Numbered from the stretch's first letter, positions 46,589 to 60,176 are shown. The stretch is 64,000 bases of DNA from Cordylochernes scorpioides (GCA_030710605.1 CP092877.1:1161457-1225456); one strand, 5' to 3'. Notes: generated by a model not told the origin, from the sequence alone. Translations and numbers: made by a program.

Positions 46589-49500
46589 TAAAATAATATT
46601 TATAAGAGAAATTTCGTGATAGGGGGTAAGTGTACAAAAATTATTATCTTCGTTGAAAATGTTGTCTATAAATACGAGAACTGTTCCATAGGTAAGGTAA
46701 AAAATAAATAAAGAAACCTTGTTTTGAAAAATGATGTTTTATTTTCAAACATAGTCCCCATTCAGCTCCACACATCTGGTCCAGCGATGATCTGAATTTT
46801 TATCTCCTCGGAAAATGATGATGTTTGAGGTTTACAAAGTATCCATTTATATTGTCGATAATACCTTCATTTGGTGAAAATTTCCTCCCTCCCAGCCATT
46901 TCTTTATATTGTGAAGAGGAAGAAGTCACACGGAGCCAAGTCTGGGAAATAAGGTGGGTTAGGGATCAATTTGAAACCTTATTCGAACAATTTGGTAGCT
47001 GCTACATTCGACCTATGGGGCAGAGCATTATCGTGGTGATAAAGCACCTTTTTCCGAGCTAAATCTCGGATTTTGGCACGAAATTCTTCCTTTCATCGAT
47101 CCAGAAGTGTTATATAATACTATCCTGTTATTGTATTCCATTCAATCCATTCAAGTAGTCAATTAAAATTATCCTTGGGAATTCCAAAAGATATAGCAAT
47201 CACCTTTCCGGCTGTAAAAACGGCTTTTGCCTTTTTTGAAGCCCTTTCCCCAGGTCCTGTTTGGACTCTGGTGTGTCCACAGGTCTTGTCTAACGTCACA
47301 AAACGACGCCAAAAGTCTTAAGGATGAACACGATCGTCTGGGGTTCGTCCTATAGTTTGATGAGTATATTCCACCTCACGAGTCTGCCTTCGCGAGAACG
47401 GCAATTGAGCCAGCCTACTCGGTCGTTATAATGATAGTTAGTTTGAATAGTCTCTCTGATGGGTCTTGAGTGCTTTCACCCTTTATGGCGGCCTAGTCGA
47501 ACTGCTTTCTACATGTACAAACCTGTGGTGTATTTACAGTAACAGAGGGAAAATGGCTTTCACGAAGGTAGTCCTCAGTTTATACCCCAGTATCGCTACA
47601 TGGTATATATTTCAAAATGGATGACCAGCTATCCGAGAGGCCAAGATTCCAGAGTAAATTTGGGGAAATATGGGTGGACTCCAGCTGCGGGGGATGGCCC
47701 ATGTGTGAGGGCACACGGTATCCCGGTGTGGGGGAGAACGGACAGTCTGGTGACATCGACATCTGCGGCGAGTGGAAGGCGCGACAAGCGGCCTCCGGGC
47801 GTGTGGATGGTTCTGTAAGACGGTGCCAAGAAAGCCTGAAATCGGAGAGGCTTACAAGGCGGGACGTGTACAGTGTGGAGGGGGACGTTTCACAAGAGTG
47901 ACATCCACGGCGCCAATAATACTCCTGACAGGGAAGTTGATGGAAAGTCCCACTTATTGTACTCCTTCAATTCATTGGGGCGTATAATAAAGCGATATCT
48001 TTTGTCGCATCCTTTACGAACTCACATGTGCTATCTTGTGCCATTCGATCAGACAAAGAACACGAACAGCGTTAGGGTACGACGTAATAGTTTAATATGG
48101 TTTTAAAATAATACATTTTCAAATTATAAAAAGCTATGTTTATAATTTATCATGCTCTCATATAGGTAATATAGATAAGATGAGATGAGATAGCAATTAT
48201 AACGTGCAAAAAGTGTACTAAGAAAGCTTATATAAATATTTTAAAACAAATATTTATATATTCATATATATTACATTGTAGTAATTGAAGTTATAAAAAC
48301 AATATATGGTATGAATTAGTTCTTTCATACATATATTCCAAGCTAAATGATATTATTTGAAAAAGTTTCGGGTAAAAAAACCCCAAAACCTCTCTCTTTG
48401 AAGATAGGCTTGGCAAGGTTTGCCGATCTAGTTGTTCTGGAGCGTTGTAACTGGGCCGTGAATACTTGCTGAATGGAGTAGAGCACAATGCCTAACTTCC
48501 CTGGAATGTTGAAAGAAGCGCCTCCTTTCTTTCCACCAGCATTCAATTCACTCCATCCGAAGACCAGAAATCGTTCCCAAAGTAAAACGTTTGCTGTAAA
48601 TCTGTTTAAAAAAAAAAAACACGAGAAAATAGGTGCTTAATTTATTTTTATTTTAATATCATCTATATTCAAAAAGAATATCAATAAATTGGAAACGTCC
48701 AGTATTCCCTAGAAAATGTTCGGGAAAGACGCCTTCTGCCAATTTTCTGGCATGATTCAGGACCATTTGTACTGATTTCCTAGGTAGAAGAGAAAGAATA
48801 AACAGAGACACGTACTGCGAGACCAATCTCAGGAATATGATTAGGCCTAGTAGTCGCACTAAGTGAGGTGTTCCACAACATTACAATACCCGGTCTCATG
48901 CGGATCTTCCAAAGAACACTCTTAGAGAAGTAGGGTTTAAGGTGTTAGAGCATCCTTCCTAAGACCATGACCTTACTCCTTCAGATTATATTTTATTTGA
49001 ACTGCTGAAAATATATAATACTGTTTCTGCTTCAAAATGTAAATTGACGCAATTACCCCTAGCGAGGATATCACGTTTAGTGTGTTGAAATAAAGAAATA
49101 AACAGTGTAAATAAATATAAATTTGGAATTTAGACCTTGCAAATGTCTGCATTGCGTTTTGTGCATTTTATTTGATGTTGTTTTACGTATTTTGCTTTTG
49201 TGTGTGTTTAGGTGCAAAAAAGTTTTATATCTGACATATATATTTTTCGTGTTCAGAAAAAAAAAAAATCTAGAGTAAAGATCAAAAGTTTAGACTTTGT
49301 AACTTGATGATGTCGCTATCAGACCTAAGATAACGAATTAAGTCTTGGTCCTTTTTGATCAGGCAATCTTTAGATACAAACTTCATCAAAATAAACTCTA
49401 TGAAAGTAACCACAACGTGTTCGATCATCCAAATTCTCTGAAGAATGGATTATTACCAACACTCTCTATTAAAATGCATCCATATATGAGTGTTATGATG

Positions 49501-52179
49501 CATTAACCCACCATGTGTTATGAAAACTCGAAACTATTATATACGCGTATGATTCTTTTTTTTTTTTAATTAAACAATTTCTACTGCCCTTACTGCAATG
49601 GAAAAATTAATGGGAGAGCCCGGCTCATCAGTGGTGAACCCTCCCAGCGGTTTCCCTAGCATCAGTTTCACTATAAAAGAATGATCGAAAAATGCAATAC
49701 AAAAGCGGTATGGTAGATTAAACTGGCGAAACCGCTGGGAGGGTTCACCAATGATGAGCCAGGCCCTTCCGTTAATTTTTCCATTGCAGTAGGGGCAGTA
49801 GAAATTGTTAATTTTTTTTAAATAAATACGCTTATTTATAAGTGTGGTATATTATCCAAATGAGATTAAGGTAGAATAGATTCTTTAATTTTACCAAAGC
49901 TCAGTAAAAGTATCCAGAGGAGAGACAAAGCCAGGTACTGTACCAGGGTAAAAACACACAAGAGTCCCCTATTTAACTTCGAGCCTCGGTGGCTCCTCCA
50001 GGAAGTCATCGGGAAGTAGCACTAACAGTTTCTTTAATGGCGCGGAGAGCTCTTTATTGGTCTGGGACTGGGCACATTCCCTACCTTTGTTTGTTCGGTC
50101 TTCTGGGATGACAGGATGCTGCTGCAGGTATTCCGCTGACTGCTATAAGCATTTTCTGGGAGAGAAGCCGCCACGTGTTGGAATGAATAACCTAATCATT
50201 ATGTAAGAGAAGTTCCCATGAGACACCATAAATAATGAATAAATTTGGTGGTTCATCAGTAGTTTTTTCAGATAAAAACAAACCCTGTACAAAAGTAACC
50301 GCTCTTAGAGGTGGCTATTCCCTAGATCGGTCGGGCACGGAAGATTTCACGTGATTACACTGAAAGAATGAATCAACACATACCATCGCATTAACTCTGG
50401 CCCTCTACAAGCTTTACATCTCATAAATAATTCGAATCTAAATTTTCAATGTCATAAATAAATTGAAAATACGTGAACTTTAATAAAACAGTTTTAAAAT
50501 TCAATCTAGAATGTAGGATTTTTGGTTAAATAGGATTAATAGAAATTGATAATCCAAGGTAGGAAATTTTGCGTGAATTTATTTTTAAATAGGAAATAAA
50601 GCAATTATATCAGCATATACGCAAACATTGAATATTATGATGCATTAGCGCGCCATCTGTTATGAAAATTCGAAACTATTATAGACGCGTATGATTCTTT
50701 TAAAATTTATACAATTTCTACTGCCCTTACTGCAATGGAAAATTATTGGGAGGGTTCACCACTAATGAGCCAGGCCCTCCCAATAATTTTTCCATTGCAG
50801 TAAGGGCAGTAGAAATTGTTTAATTTTTAAAAGAATCATATGCGTTTATAATGGTTTGGAATAAACATTGAATATACTTGGACTTTCAAAAATTTTAAGT
50901 ATGAGATCTCAGCCTTCTATTTGCTAGAACAACCGTTTGTCATGTAGAGTAACCGAAGGTAAAACCCCAGAATAGGGCTTCCATTTTAAATAGACAATAT
51001 AGAAAATAACTCTTATGAGAAACTATCCAAAGGTAGGGATTTTTCTCTTCATGGGGCTGGTTGGGTTAATAAGTCATTGATGTGTTTACAAAGATAGATC
51101 TCTGGCAGGTTCAACTGTGTTACATATTTAGATCTGCAGAAGTCGATATGTCTCCGTGTCCCTCCCTAGTATCTCCAGTGTCAGGGGCCAAAATATGGAA
51201 ATCTTCAAAGTTCGTGACTTCCTGCCTCACGATCTATAACCGCCCAGACTAAACTTCCAGACGGTGATCTTCTTTTACAAAAGATACTTCTTTTATGTCT
51301 CGGCATCTCTTCTCTGCTACAAATTTCACTCGGTCCGGTAAACGCCTAACTTGATAATACACAATATACACCCATGCTTATATATATGATCATTTCGAAT
51401 CTTGAACTTAGGCTTACGGAGTATTGATGAGCACATGTGTGCTAGGTTAAGTAGAACCAATTTGTAGAAGATATCTGTTGACCACATTCATCCTCCCTGC
51501 CTTACAATCTCGCAATTTCAAATTTAGATAATGAAGTGAGAATCTTTCGATATCCTTGATAGTGTACAACATCGTTCACTTCTTAGTCGTCTTCTTTCTC
51601 GACTGCCCGTGATCTTCGCTGGTATGATGATCTTATTGAACAAATCACCTGATCTCAGGCTATTGCTGCCTCGAATGAATACTAGGAAAGATATTTCCGA
51701 GATTATACAACAAGTGTAGATTATACATTTGGGGAGATTTTGATTTGGTTTCAAAGTATCAGTTATTACAATGTTGAAATTGTTCTGTGATTAAGGGGTT
51801 CAGAAATAGATAAAGAAAAAGGATTCCTCATAAAAAAATCTATCTTTGACGACTCTAAAATGATGGTATTCAACCAATAAGATCAACCAATATTATATTA
51901 TTAAAATATTATACCTCACATGATCGTTTTTATTATTCATAAAATCGGGTTGAAATTTGAACCAAAGTGAAACAGTTGGAGGAAACACTTTTGCCAGGGA
52001 GTAGTCACAAAATGAAACAATAAAGAAATGTTTGATGAGGAAGTGCGTGGTGTCATCTCTAGTCTGATAGGTTGACATGACAATGTAAGGCGACACCTTT
52101 CTTCTGTTGTTTGAAACGGGTTGGTTTAATTGAATTATAAGACACCGTGTTAATCGCACTGTTTCACATAACACCTAGC

Positions 52180-54640
52180 CTATCACTCACTTTGAAAATT
52201 TTGTTCTGTATCCTATACTATAGCATTCAGCCTATCTCTAGCTTGAAAACTTTGTCCTGTATTCTACACTAGAGAATTCAGCCTATCTCTAGCTTGAAAA
52301 ACTTTGTTCTGTATCCTAAACACACTAGAGCATTCAGCCTATATACAGTTTGAAAACTTTGTTTGAATTCTACACTAGAGAATTCAGCCTATCTCTAGAT
52401 TGTAAAATTTTGTTTTGTATTCTACACACACTAGAGCATTCAGCCTATCTCTAGATTGAAAACTTTGTTCTGTATTCTACACTAGAGAATTCAGCCTATC
52501 TCTAGATTGAAAACTTTGTCCTGTATCCTACACACACTAGGGCATTCAGCCTATCACTCAGTTTGAAAACTTTGTTCTGTATTCTACACTAGAGCATTCA
52601 GCCTATCTCTAGATTGAAAGCTTTGTTCTGTATTCTACACTATAGCATTCAGCCTATCTCTAGATTGTAAAATGTTGTTCTGTATCCTACACACACTAGA
52701 GCATTCAGCCTATATACAGTTTGAAAACTTTGTTTTGTATTCTACACAAGAGAATTCAGCCTATCTCTAGATTGAAAAACTTTGTTCTGTATTCAACACA
52801 AGAGAATTCAGCCTATCTCTAGATTGAAAACTTTGTTTTGTATTCTACACAAGAGAATTCAGCCTATCTCTAGATTGAAAACTTTGCTTTGTATTCTACA
52901 CAAGAGAATTCAGCCTATTTCTAGATTGAAAACTTTGTTTTGTATTCCCACACAAGAGAATTCAGCCTATTTCTAGATTGAAAACTTTGTTTTGTATTCC
53001 CACACAAAAAAATTCAGCCTATCTCTAGATTGAAAACTTTGTTTTGTATTCTAAACAAGAGAATTCAGCCTATCTCTAGATTGAAAACTTTGTTTTGTAT
53101 TCTAAACAAGAGAATTCAGCCTATCTCTAGATTGAAAACTTTGTTCTGTATTCTACACAAGAGAATTCAGTCTATCTCTAGATTGAAAAATTTGTTTTGT
53201 ATTCTACACTAGAGAATTCAGCCTATCTCTAGATTGAAAAACTTTGTTTTGTATTCTACACAAGAGAATTCAGCCTATCTCTAGCTTGAAAAATTTATTT
53301 TGTATTCTACACAAGAGAATTCAGCCTATCTCTAGATTGAAAACTTTGTTTTGTATTCTACACAAGAGAATTCAGCCTATCTCTAGCTTGAAAACTTTAT
53401 TTTGTATTCTACACAAGAGAATTCAGCCTATCTCTAGCTTGAAAACTTTATTTTGTATTCTACACAAGAGAATTCAGCCTATCTCTAGATTGAAAAACTT
53501 TGTTTTGTATTCTACACAAGAGAATTCAGCCTATCTCTAGATTGAAAACTTTGTTTTGTATTCTACACAAGAGAATTCAGCCTATCTCTAGATTGAAAAC
53601 TTTGTTCTGCATCCTACACTAGAGAATTCAGCCTATCTGATGATATCCTACACACACTAGGGCATTCAGCCTTTCACTCAGTTTGAAACTTTATTCTGTA
53701 TTCTACATTAGAAAATTCAGCCTATCTCTAGATTGAAATCTTTGTTCTATATCCTATAAACACACAAGAGCATTCAGCCTATCACTCAGTTGGAAAACTT
53801 GGTTCTGTATTCTACACTAGAGCATTCGGCCTATCTTTCTGTTTGAAAAATTTGTTCTTTATTCTACACTAGAGAATTCAGCCTATCTCTAGCTTGAAAA
53901 CTCTGTTATGTATCCTACACACACTAGAGCAATCAGCTTATCACTCAGTTTGAAAACTTTGTTCTGTTTCTTACACTAGAGCAATCAGCCTATCACTCAG
54001 TTTGAAAACTTTGTTCTGTTTCTTACACTAGAGCAATCAGTCTATCACTCAGTTTGAAAACTTTGTTCTGTTTCTTACACTAGAGCAATCAGCCTATCAC
54101 TCAGTTTGAAAACTTTGTTCTGTTTCTTACACTAGAGCATTCAGCATATCACTCAGTTTGAAAACTTTGTTCTGTTTCTTACACTAGAGCATTCAGCATA
54201 TCACTCAGTTTGAAAACTTTGTTCTGTTTCTTACACTAGAGCATTCAGCATATCACTCAGTTTGAAAACTTTGTCCTGTGTCCTACACACACACTAGAGC
54301 ATTCAGCCTATCACTCAGTTCGAAAACTTTGTTCTGTTTCTTACACTAGAGCATTCAGCATATCACTCAGTTTGAAAACTTTGTTCTGTTTCTTACACTA
54401 GAGCATTCAGCCTATCACTCAGTTTGAAAACTTTGTCCTGTGTCCTACACACACACTAGAGCATTCAGCCTATCACTCAGTTCGAAAACTTTGTTCTGTT
54501 TCTTACACTAGAGCATTCAGCCTATATCTTAGTTTATAAACTGTTCTGTTTCCTATTAGAAGCATTCAGCCTGTTTCTCCGTTTGAAAACTTTGTTCCGT
54601 ATTCTACACTAGAGCTTCGGCCTATATTTCTGTTTGAAAA
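52180..54640 (+). repeat. Expanded 51-bp minisatellite, close to 50 copies
   Basis: Same unit as 37,700-38,128. The central part (52,740-53,600) is homogeneous with near-perfect 51-bp units, open as KTLFCILHKRIQPISRL. The outer parts contain diverged or longer units with ACACACTAGAGCATTC inserts and CACTCAGTTTGAAAAC variants. A homogenised core between older flanks suggests recent expansion from the centre. It stops where the shared 54,654 sequence begins. Confidence 0.9.
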
Positions 54641-54653
54641 CTTTGCTTTGCTT

Positions 54654-55880
54654 TGTAGTTTTCTTGCGTTTCTTTTGTGACAGAATATATTTACTTATTT
54701 TTATGCGACCACATATACTGCCTTGTATCTTTATAGACAATCTATGAAAAATTCTATATCAAATGATTTCAGAATGTTTGTGTCCTCTCCCGTAAAAGGC
54801 TTGGTGTCAAAACCACCAATAATATGTGGAATCATATTTGAAAATGTGGCCTATTGCAACCTCTCATATCGCTGATAGAGATTAGCAGAACCGCTGGCGT
54901 GTCCCACAGTTGCGACAGCCAATGTCAAGAAGATAGATGCATCAGACATTGCGGAATCTTGGGAAACCTGAAACATTACATTGCATGCCTATAAAAATAA
55001 CACGAAAATACAAACAACAAAAACCCCTAACATAACCCTATTTGAGCATAAAGGGCTACATTGACATTTCCTGATAGATTGTGTACAGTAGATCCTCCAA
55101 AAAACAATGCATCCAATGATCGACCACTTTTGTGAAATAAAAGCTGATCTGACATAATTAAAGCTCCAATGAGAGAAAACACTTTTGAGACACAAAGAAT
55201 ATATCCATGTTTGTTTATCCGACTCTTTCGAGAGATTTATTCTGCTGTATATATGACGCTCAATAATACCTGTCCATCCCAAGTAACCGTTAGAAATGGA
55301 TGGACCCCAGGTGTGGTACAGGGTCTGCCATGAAACAAAATGCTGGGAGTTCGCATTCACTTCAGAAGGATGTTTGATCTAGGATTCCATATCTCAACTT
55401 ATCATTTCATACATGGCTCTCCTGGCTGTAAATCTCCTTGGCAGAGATTTACTCTCGTCACACACGTACTATCTCCTCTCTTGTATATCTCTTCGCGCCA
55501 TAAAGTCTCTGCCTGGAATCAATGACTCTTAAACTATCAATTCATAGTTCACCGCAGATATATGCTTCGTCTAAGATTTAGCTCTCTAAAAGTACAGAAG
55601 GGTTTTAGAAAAACCATTTTGTCTCAATCCAGATAAATGGAAAAGTCTTATTTTTGCCTCCCAGTGTGAGTGCAACTCCGGTAGAGAACGGACAACGTCC
55701 CCGTGGGATGGCTATCACAAAAGCAGACCGATTGAAAGCTGGGATAAGCTTTCGATTTCATTCTTGTAATGAAAAGAGTACTCTTTTGACCTCGAAGTGA
55801 AAAATGGGCCAAAATGTCGGAAAGAAAAATTTATATGGCCTACGACATATACGGAAGAAGACAATGCTAAAATACTTCTG
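54654..55880. other. No gene recognised
   Basis: The first about 390 bp match 40,166-40,554. The 123-codon minus frame at 54,989-55,360 (many W/Y/S/I residues) matches nothing I know and is probably not coding. Confidence 0.35.
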
Positions 55881-56073
55881 TATCAAGCACTGCTGAGAAA
55901 ACTATATGGACAAAATATAAGATATCAAATAGCAAACCTAAGATGGATGATAGAAAGGCTTCAAGAAAAAATAATTGTTTCTTAGATTATAGTAAAGCTT
56001 TTGAATGCGTAAATCACACTAAACTACGGACAACACTAAAACTTATGAGAGTGCCTAGAATACCTAATTGATG
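55880..56073 (+). pseudogene. LINE reverse transcriptase fragment
   Basis: Frame one reads YQIANLRWMIERLQE and frame two, just after, reads NNCFLDYSKAFECVNHTKL followed by LKLMRVPRIPN and a stop. This corresponds to the RT region holding the first catalytic Asp (relatives: FxDYxKAFDCVxHxKL). About 60 codons remain with one frameshift. No 3' end is attached, so it is an internal scrap. Confidence 0.75.
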
Positions 56074-56079
56074 TAGATC

Positions 56080-58092
56080 CGTTGGGAGACTCTTGGTAAA
56101 GATGTCTGCGACGTTTTCCTGGGTGGGCGTTTACCTGTTTGGGTCTGCTAAGCACTTTGCTTCCTCCCAAGTCAGTTGGGTACGGCAAGCACTCCTCTTC
56201 TGGAAAGTCTTCTGTGCAACAATTAAAAATGATATTCTTTCCTTAGCCTGCCTGGTTTTCCAGTTTTTATCAAGCTCGGCCTTCCTCTTCTTTTAGAGAT
56301 AACTTCTAGTTCTGAACGTGCATCACTCGAATCTTCGAATTCTTCAATTTCCATATTGGCTTCATCCTCCTGTTCTGGCCTTATTTAATTCTACAACGTG
56401 TCTTCGTCGATGCATTTTTCTCCTCAATGAGATGAGTTGCAGCGATTATTGAAAAATCATGAAAGGAAGTCGCGTGATGTGAAGAAGAGTAATTTTATAG
56501 TTAGATCCAAGCCAATATTATGCGACCATTAATTTAAAAAATATATATTATATTTAAAAAAATGAAATCATCAGTAATATACGTGGCGGAAAAGATCAAA
56601 ATTATCTGGAAGTGACTAAGAAAGAAATGGAAAGTCGCATTTGCATTTACGTATATAAATAGAAGACCTTTCTCTCTCCCACAGTACGAAAATATAGATC
56701 TAAATATACTATAAGTCGTATGCTTAAATGTAAATATCAAAAAAGAAAAACAACTTTTAAAATATTTTATAGGTACTATAAAATATTGTTAAAGCAGGGG
56801 GCGCTCTGAAAGAAACCAGTGCGGGGCGACACCCAATTTACACCCGCTATTTATAAGCACAACAATTTACATTGTGCTGACCACTTTGCATAATTATGCC
56901 CTTGATAATGATGCTAATGATGCACACCTAGAGGGCGTTAGAATACAATTGATCATGGCTGATTCCCACGGGCCTTGAGGATTATGCAGGTCCCATACAG
57001 GTCTTGCTGAGACATGCTGATCTTTCTGGGATATTCCGATTTTGTTGGAACATTAATGTGTTTCTGGAACTTGCAGTTATTGTTGCAATAAGCTTTCGCT
57101 GGAAAATGGCTCTCTCATTCTGAGACTTTCAGGTATTGGCATACTGGCCTTGCTAGGACATTATTAATGTATTGTTGGAACATTCATGCCTCGATAGGAT
57201 TGATCTGTTGATCTTGCTAGGATATTCAGGTATTTCTGGGACACGTTATTTCTTTCAGGTTATACTGTAACTTGCATGTCTTGCTACACCAGCGCTTCAA
57301 GTATTTCAATATCTCATATATTCACGTCGAATGTATATTCTCATACGTAATACCGAGGATAAAATCAACAGAAATAGAACAGAGGGGAAAAGGAATAGCG
57401 AAAAATATCAGAAGACTATGTAGAATACTTTCGAATTCGATAAACACAGGCAAAGAACATAAATTTACATGGTATTGTGATTTATTTGTCGCTTCCTTGT
57501 AAAATGCATATCGATTTAATGCAGAGCTGCATGTTATAGAGTCGGTTAATATTTCCTGCAATAATTTAAAGAGACAGTTGGCTCCTCTCGAAAAAAATAA
57601 TTTTCTCTTCCTGACAACTTGTGTAATGATAGAAATAGGGATACATATTTCGGAATTAATTCTTTTTTATTTTCCAAAGATGGCCTCTCAGGTTATCATT
57701 TTTAAAAATTGACTAATGATTTTCCCAAAATTGGATATTTTTTGTTGAGCAACGTATCTTTTAGCAGTCAAATGCCTTTTTGGGAGAAATGGTATTTTCA
57801 TTATGATATTTCAAACAGATTAGTATAAATAAATAATAATAGATAATTGAGACAGAAAACTGAATTTTTTTAAATATATTTCTTCCTCCTTTCACGTTAT
57901 CAATAATAGTTCCAAAAATCAAGTCTAAACTTTAAACGGCTTCAAAGTTGATATCGTGCCTCATCTATATTCACAAACGGCATTATATCTAAAAAGTATA
58001 TATATATTAGGTATTCACGTATACAGTGTGAACGTATAGATAGGTTCGAGGTGGATGTTATATTAAAAATAATTGCTGACAACTTTTGATTA
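56080..58092. other. No gene recognised
   Basis: A less AT-rich patch at 56,080-56,300. Loosely repetitive text with TCTTGCTRGGAYATTCAGGT / TGTTGGAACATT motifs at 56,990-57,260, possibly an old degenerate tandem repeat. Otherwise nothing. Confidence 0.35.
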
Positions 58093-58380
58093 ACACCTAT
58101 CCCCCGATTTACACGGTAGATACGTTCCTGAGAAAAACGTGTAAATCGAAAATTAAAAATTTTCGCGAAATTTTTATGCGAAGAAATACAGACACAGTGT
58201 GCGTGTGCAACAAGTCAGCACATAAGCTCGGGATTCCTCGTGAGATGTGTACACAGCGCATGTGTTCAATCACAGTAGCATTTAGTATAGTGCGATAAGA
58301 CAAAAAAAAAACTTATTTGGAAAACCATGTAAAAGCGAAAACGTGTAAAACAAGTACCGTGTATATCGGGGGATAGGTGT
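58093..58380. mobile_element. Tigger-like MITE
   Basis: Ends ACACCTATCCCCCGATTTAC and, on the right, a complement beginning TACACCTATCCCCCGATATA. The inner TACGTTCCTGAGAAAAACG text is in the style of Tigger/pogo terminal regions. About 288 bp. The 70-codon frames inside are not genes. A second copy is at 60,177-60,451. Confidence 0.75.
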
Positions 58381-58637
58381 ATTTTATGTTCTATCTACGG
58401 AAAGTAATGCGTTATGCGTGACGTGGTGTTTTTAGTTCACGGCAACCTTGAACCCTTAATGTGTGCATGCGAATAAAAACAACTTTTATAATAAGATGAC
58501 ACGATGTCGCGCTTGTTAGGCTCCATAATGTTTTGAGTGGGCAGAGTAATGACTTCCTACCGAGTACATAATGTGGAACATAGTGCCTATATAAAACATT
58601 ATACAAAGTAATAACGCAATACAAAGTAATAGCAATA

Positions 58638-58760
58638 ATAACCCTCCCAGCAGTTTCGCCAATTTAATCTACCAGACCGCTTCTTAGAGATCTAATACTG
58701 TATTGGACGATTATGCTTATATATACTACACTGAAGGGTGGAATCTTAGAAATGGCATTT
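58638..58760 (-). repeat. MITE fragment, inverse copy of the 1.5-kb one
   Basis: CAGTTTCGCCAATTTAATCT, ACCAGACCGCTTC, CTAATACTGTATTGGACGAT and GAAGGGTGGAATCTTAGAAA all match the complement of 1,487-1,600. Confidence 0.65.
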
Positions 58761-58997
58761 ATGCCAAACTGTCCTCTTTCTTATAGTTGGAACGTAGCTC
58801 AAAATGTGAAACGTGGTATAATATCTTCTACAGAGTGAATAATAATTTTTGGTATGCATAGTACAAATTATCGTACGTATTATATAATGTGAAACATGGT
58901 ACATAATCTCGGAACATAGCTTGAATGTAAGCATGGTAAATAATCTCTAACATAGTAGATAATGTGGTGTACATGGTAAAATTTCTTGTACGTAGTA
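58761..58997. repeat. Degenerate repeat around GTGAAACATGGTAC / GTACGTAGTA
   Basis: Loose repeats of GTGAAAC.TGGTA, ATAATCTC and ACATAGTA motifs. The same text resumes at 59,481-59,520 after the LINE insertion. Confidence 0.5.
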
Positions 58998-59480
58998 CAC
59001 ACACACAAAAGCCTTTATTAGGGACTTGCCCTATACAGATTCTCCCAATTGGGTAAGGTAATAATCATCTTGTGTATTTACATAGGTTGTGAAATAGAAA
59101 TTGAACTGGCTTTACCCTTCGTCTCAAAGTCATTCAATTGTTGACTGGTCCTTACATAATGATGATCTAAAAAATGTATAGTAAGCTATTGCCTTAGATT
59201 TGTTTGCTGATATTTTTGAAAGCAATACGTAGGGGGAAATGTTGGGACATTTAATTTGTTGATATAGGGCCTTCCTCTTTGCATCAAGGGCTGTACAATT
59301 AAGCAGGTAATGGGGGAGTTCTTCAGTAATTTCCTTGTCACACAGTGTACATATTAAGTTTTTGGCCTCAAACGTCAGAACGTGTTTTTTTCTGAAGACT
59401 GTAAATAGTATTCTCGATTGAGCTATACATCGTTTGACTGGTAAAGGGAAATCATCGGTTAGGTAACATTCTATTTCTAC
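58998..59480 (-). mobile_element. 5'-truncated LINE with 10-bp target duplication
   Basis: GTACGTAGTA flanks it at 58,988-58,997 and 59,481-59,490. The minus strand codes EIECYLTDDFPLPVKRCIAQ, then RILFTVFRKKHVLTFEAKN, and the motif ICTLCDKEITEELPHYLLNC (C-x2-C...H...C), stopping after KDQSTIE. A 3' UTR follows, ending AATAAAGGCTTTTG with a (TG)n tail. The UTR matches the 5-kb fragments. The roughly 105-codon remnant is open, so this is a fairly recent copy. Confidence 0.8.
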
Positions 59481-59490
59481 GTACGTAGTA

Positions 59491-60176
59491 TATTGTGAAA
59501 CATGGTACCAACATGGAAATTGGACCCAGATGTTGGGAATGGTTCCAACTAGTTTTAGTTCAAGTTACCTTCACTCTTAAAATGCTCACATTCTTCTTTA
59601 TTACCAAAAATCACCTTCACACTAAATGAAAGTTTGTGTGCGGGATGTTTCTTTCAAGAAATAATATTTATAGGAAAATGTGGTCCATTCACCGTATTCT
59701 CTCTCTCTCTCGAGCGGTAACTTGAGCTGCGAGGATGCACGGGCGCGCGCTCCTGCCCCAAACTTTGCTGGCATTTTAACCGCCTCCGAAGAGAAGAAAA
59801 ATATTAGAATTTTTTATGGAATTCCCCACCGACTCTACAATGGCCTTGGCTGAAAGCTAATTGCCATCTGGACTTGCTGATGTTATCAGCGCCCCTCAGG
59901 CCACTGCGGCATTTGTTGGGGAAACAGAGCAACCTGGGCCTGGAACTGGCAAACCTTCTACCAACTGGGCCGAGCTCGTCGACCAGGAAAAAACAACTCC
60001 CAATGGAGGAAGACATCACCGGCTGAAAAGACCTTCTTTTTTTTCTGCATTACACTATATATAATTTTATATGAACATTAAAGTATGTTTAAACGTCTCT
60101 CTCTCTCTCTCATTGAGTGGGTGTAATGTCGAATATAATCAGAGAAAACATTCAATCTACTTTTTCTCAATAAAGT
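59491..60176. other. No gene recognised
   Basis: Includes a GC-richer patch at 59,730-60,010 with opposing 67- and 71-codon frames, neither recognisable, and CT microsatellites at 59,700 and 60,096. Confidence 0.35.

Larger units (their letters stand above)
40655..55043 (+). repeat. Copy B of the about 14-kb duplicated segment
   Basis: Collinear with copy A. The elements described there recur at: mariner C-terminus 40,655-40,900; GC-rich block 42,358-42,720; degenerate repeat 42,790-43,405; mariner relic 46,675-47,580 (minus); GC-rich region 47,600-47,990; mariner C-terminus 48,890-49,085; long MITE 49,490-49,840; short MITE 50,625-50,850. Specific to B: the Helitron at 45,905 and the expanded minisatellite. 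Missing in B: foldback insertion, solo LTR, LINE fragment and the 38.1-40.2 kb block. Confidence 0.9.

Noticed and set aside
52782..53540. Repeated KTLFCILHKRIQPISRL 'protein'
   Set aside because: Produced by a 51-bp minisatellite. Frames break wherever units vary, and there is no start context or non-repeat coding sequence.
26497..55043. Genuine tandem segmental duplication
   Set aside because: The position of the 100-N gap relative to the matching ends makes overlapping haplotype contigs the simpler explanation. Not excluded, only judged less likely.
54989..55360. 123-codon minus-strand frame
   Set aside because: Partly shared with copy A, where the frame is cut by the gap. No recognisable motif and an odd composition rich in W, S, I and Y.
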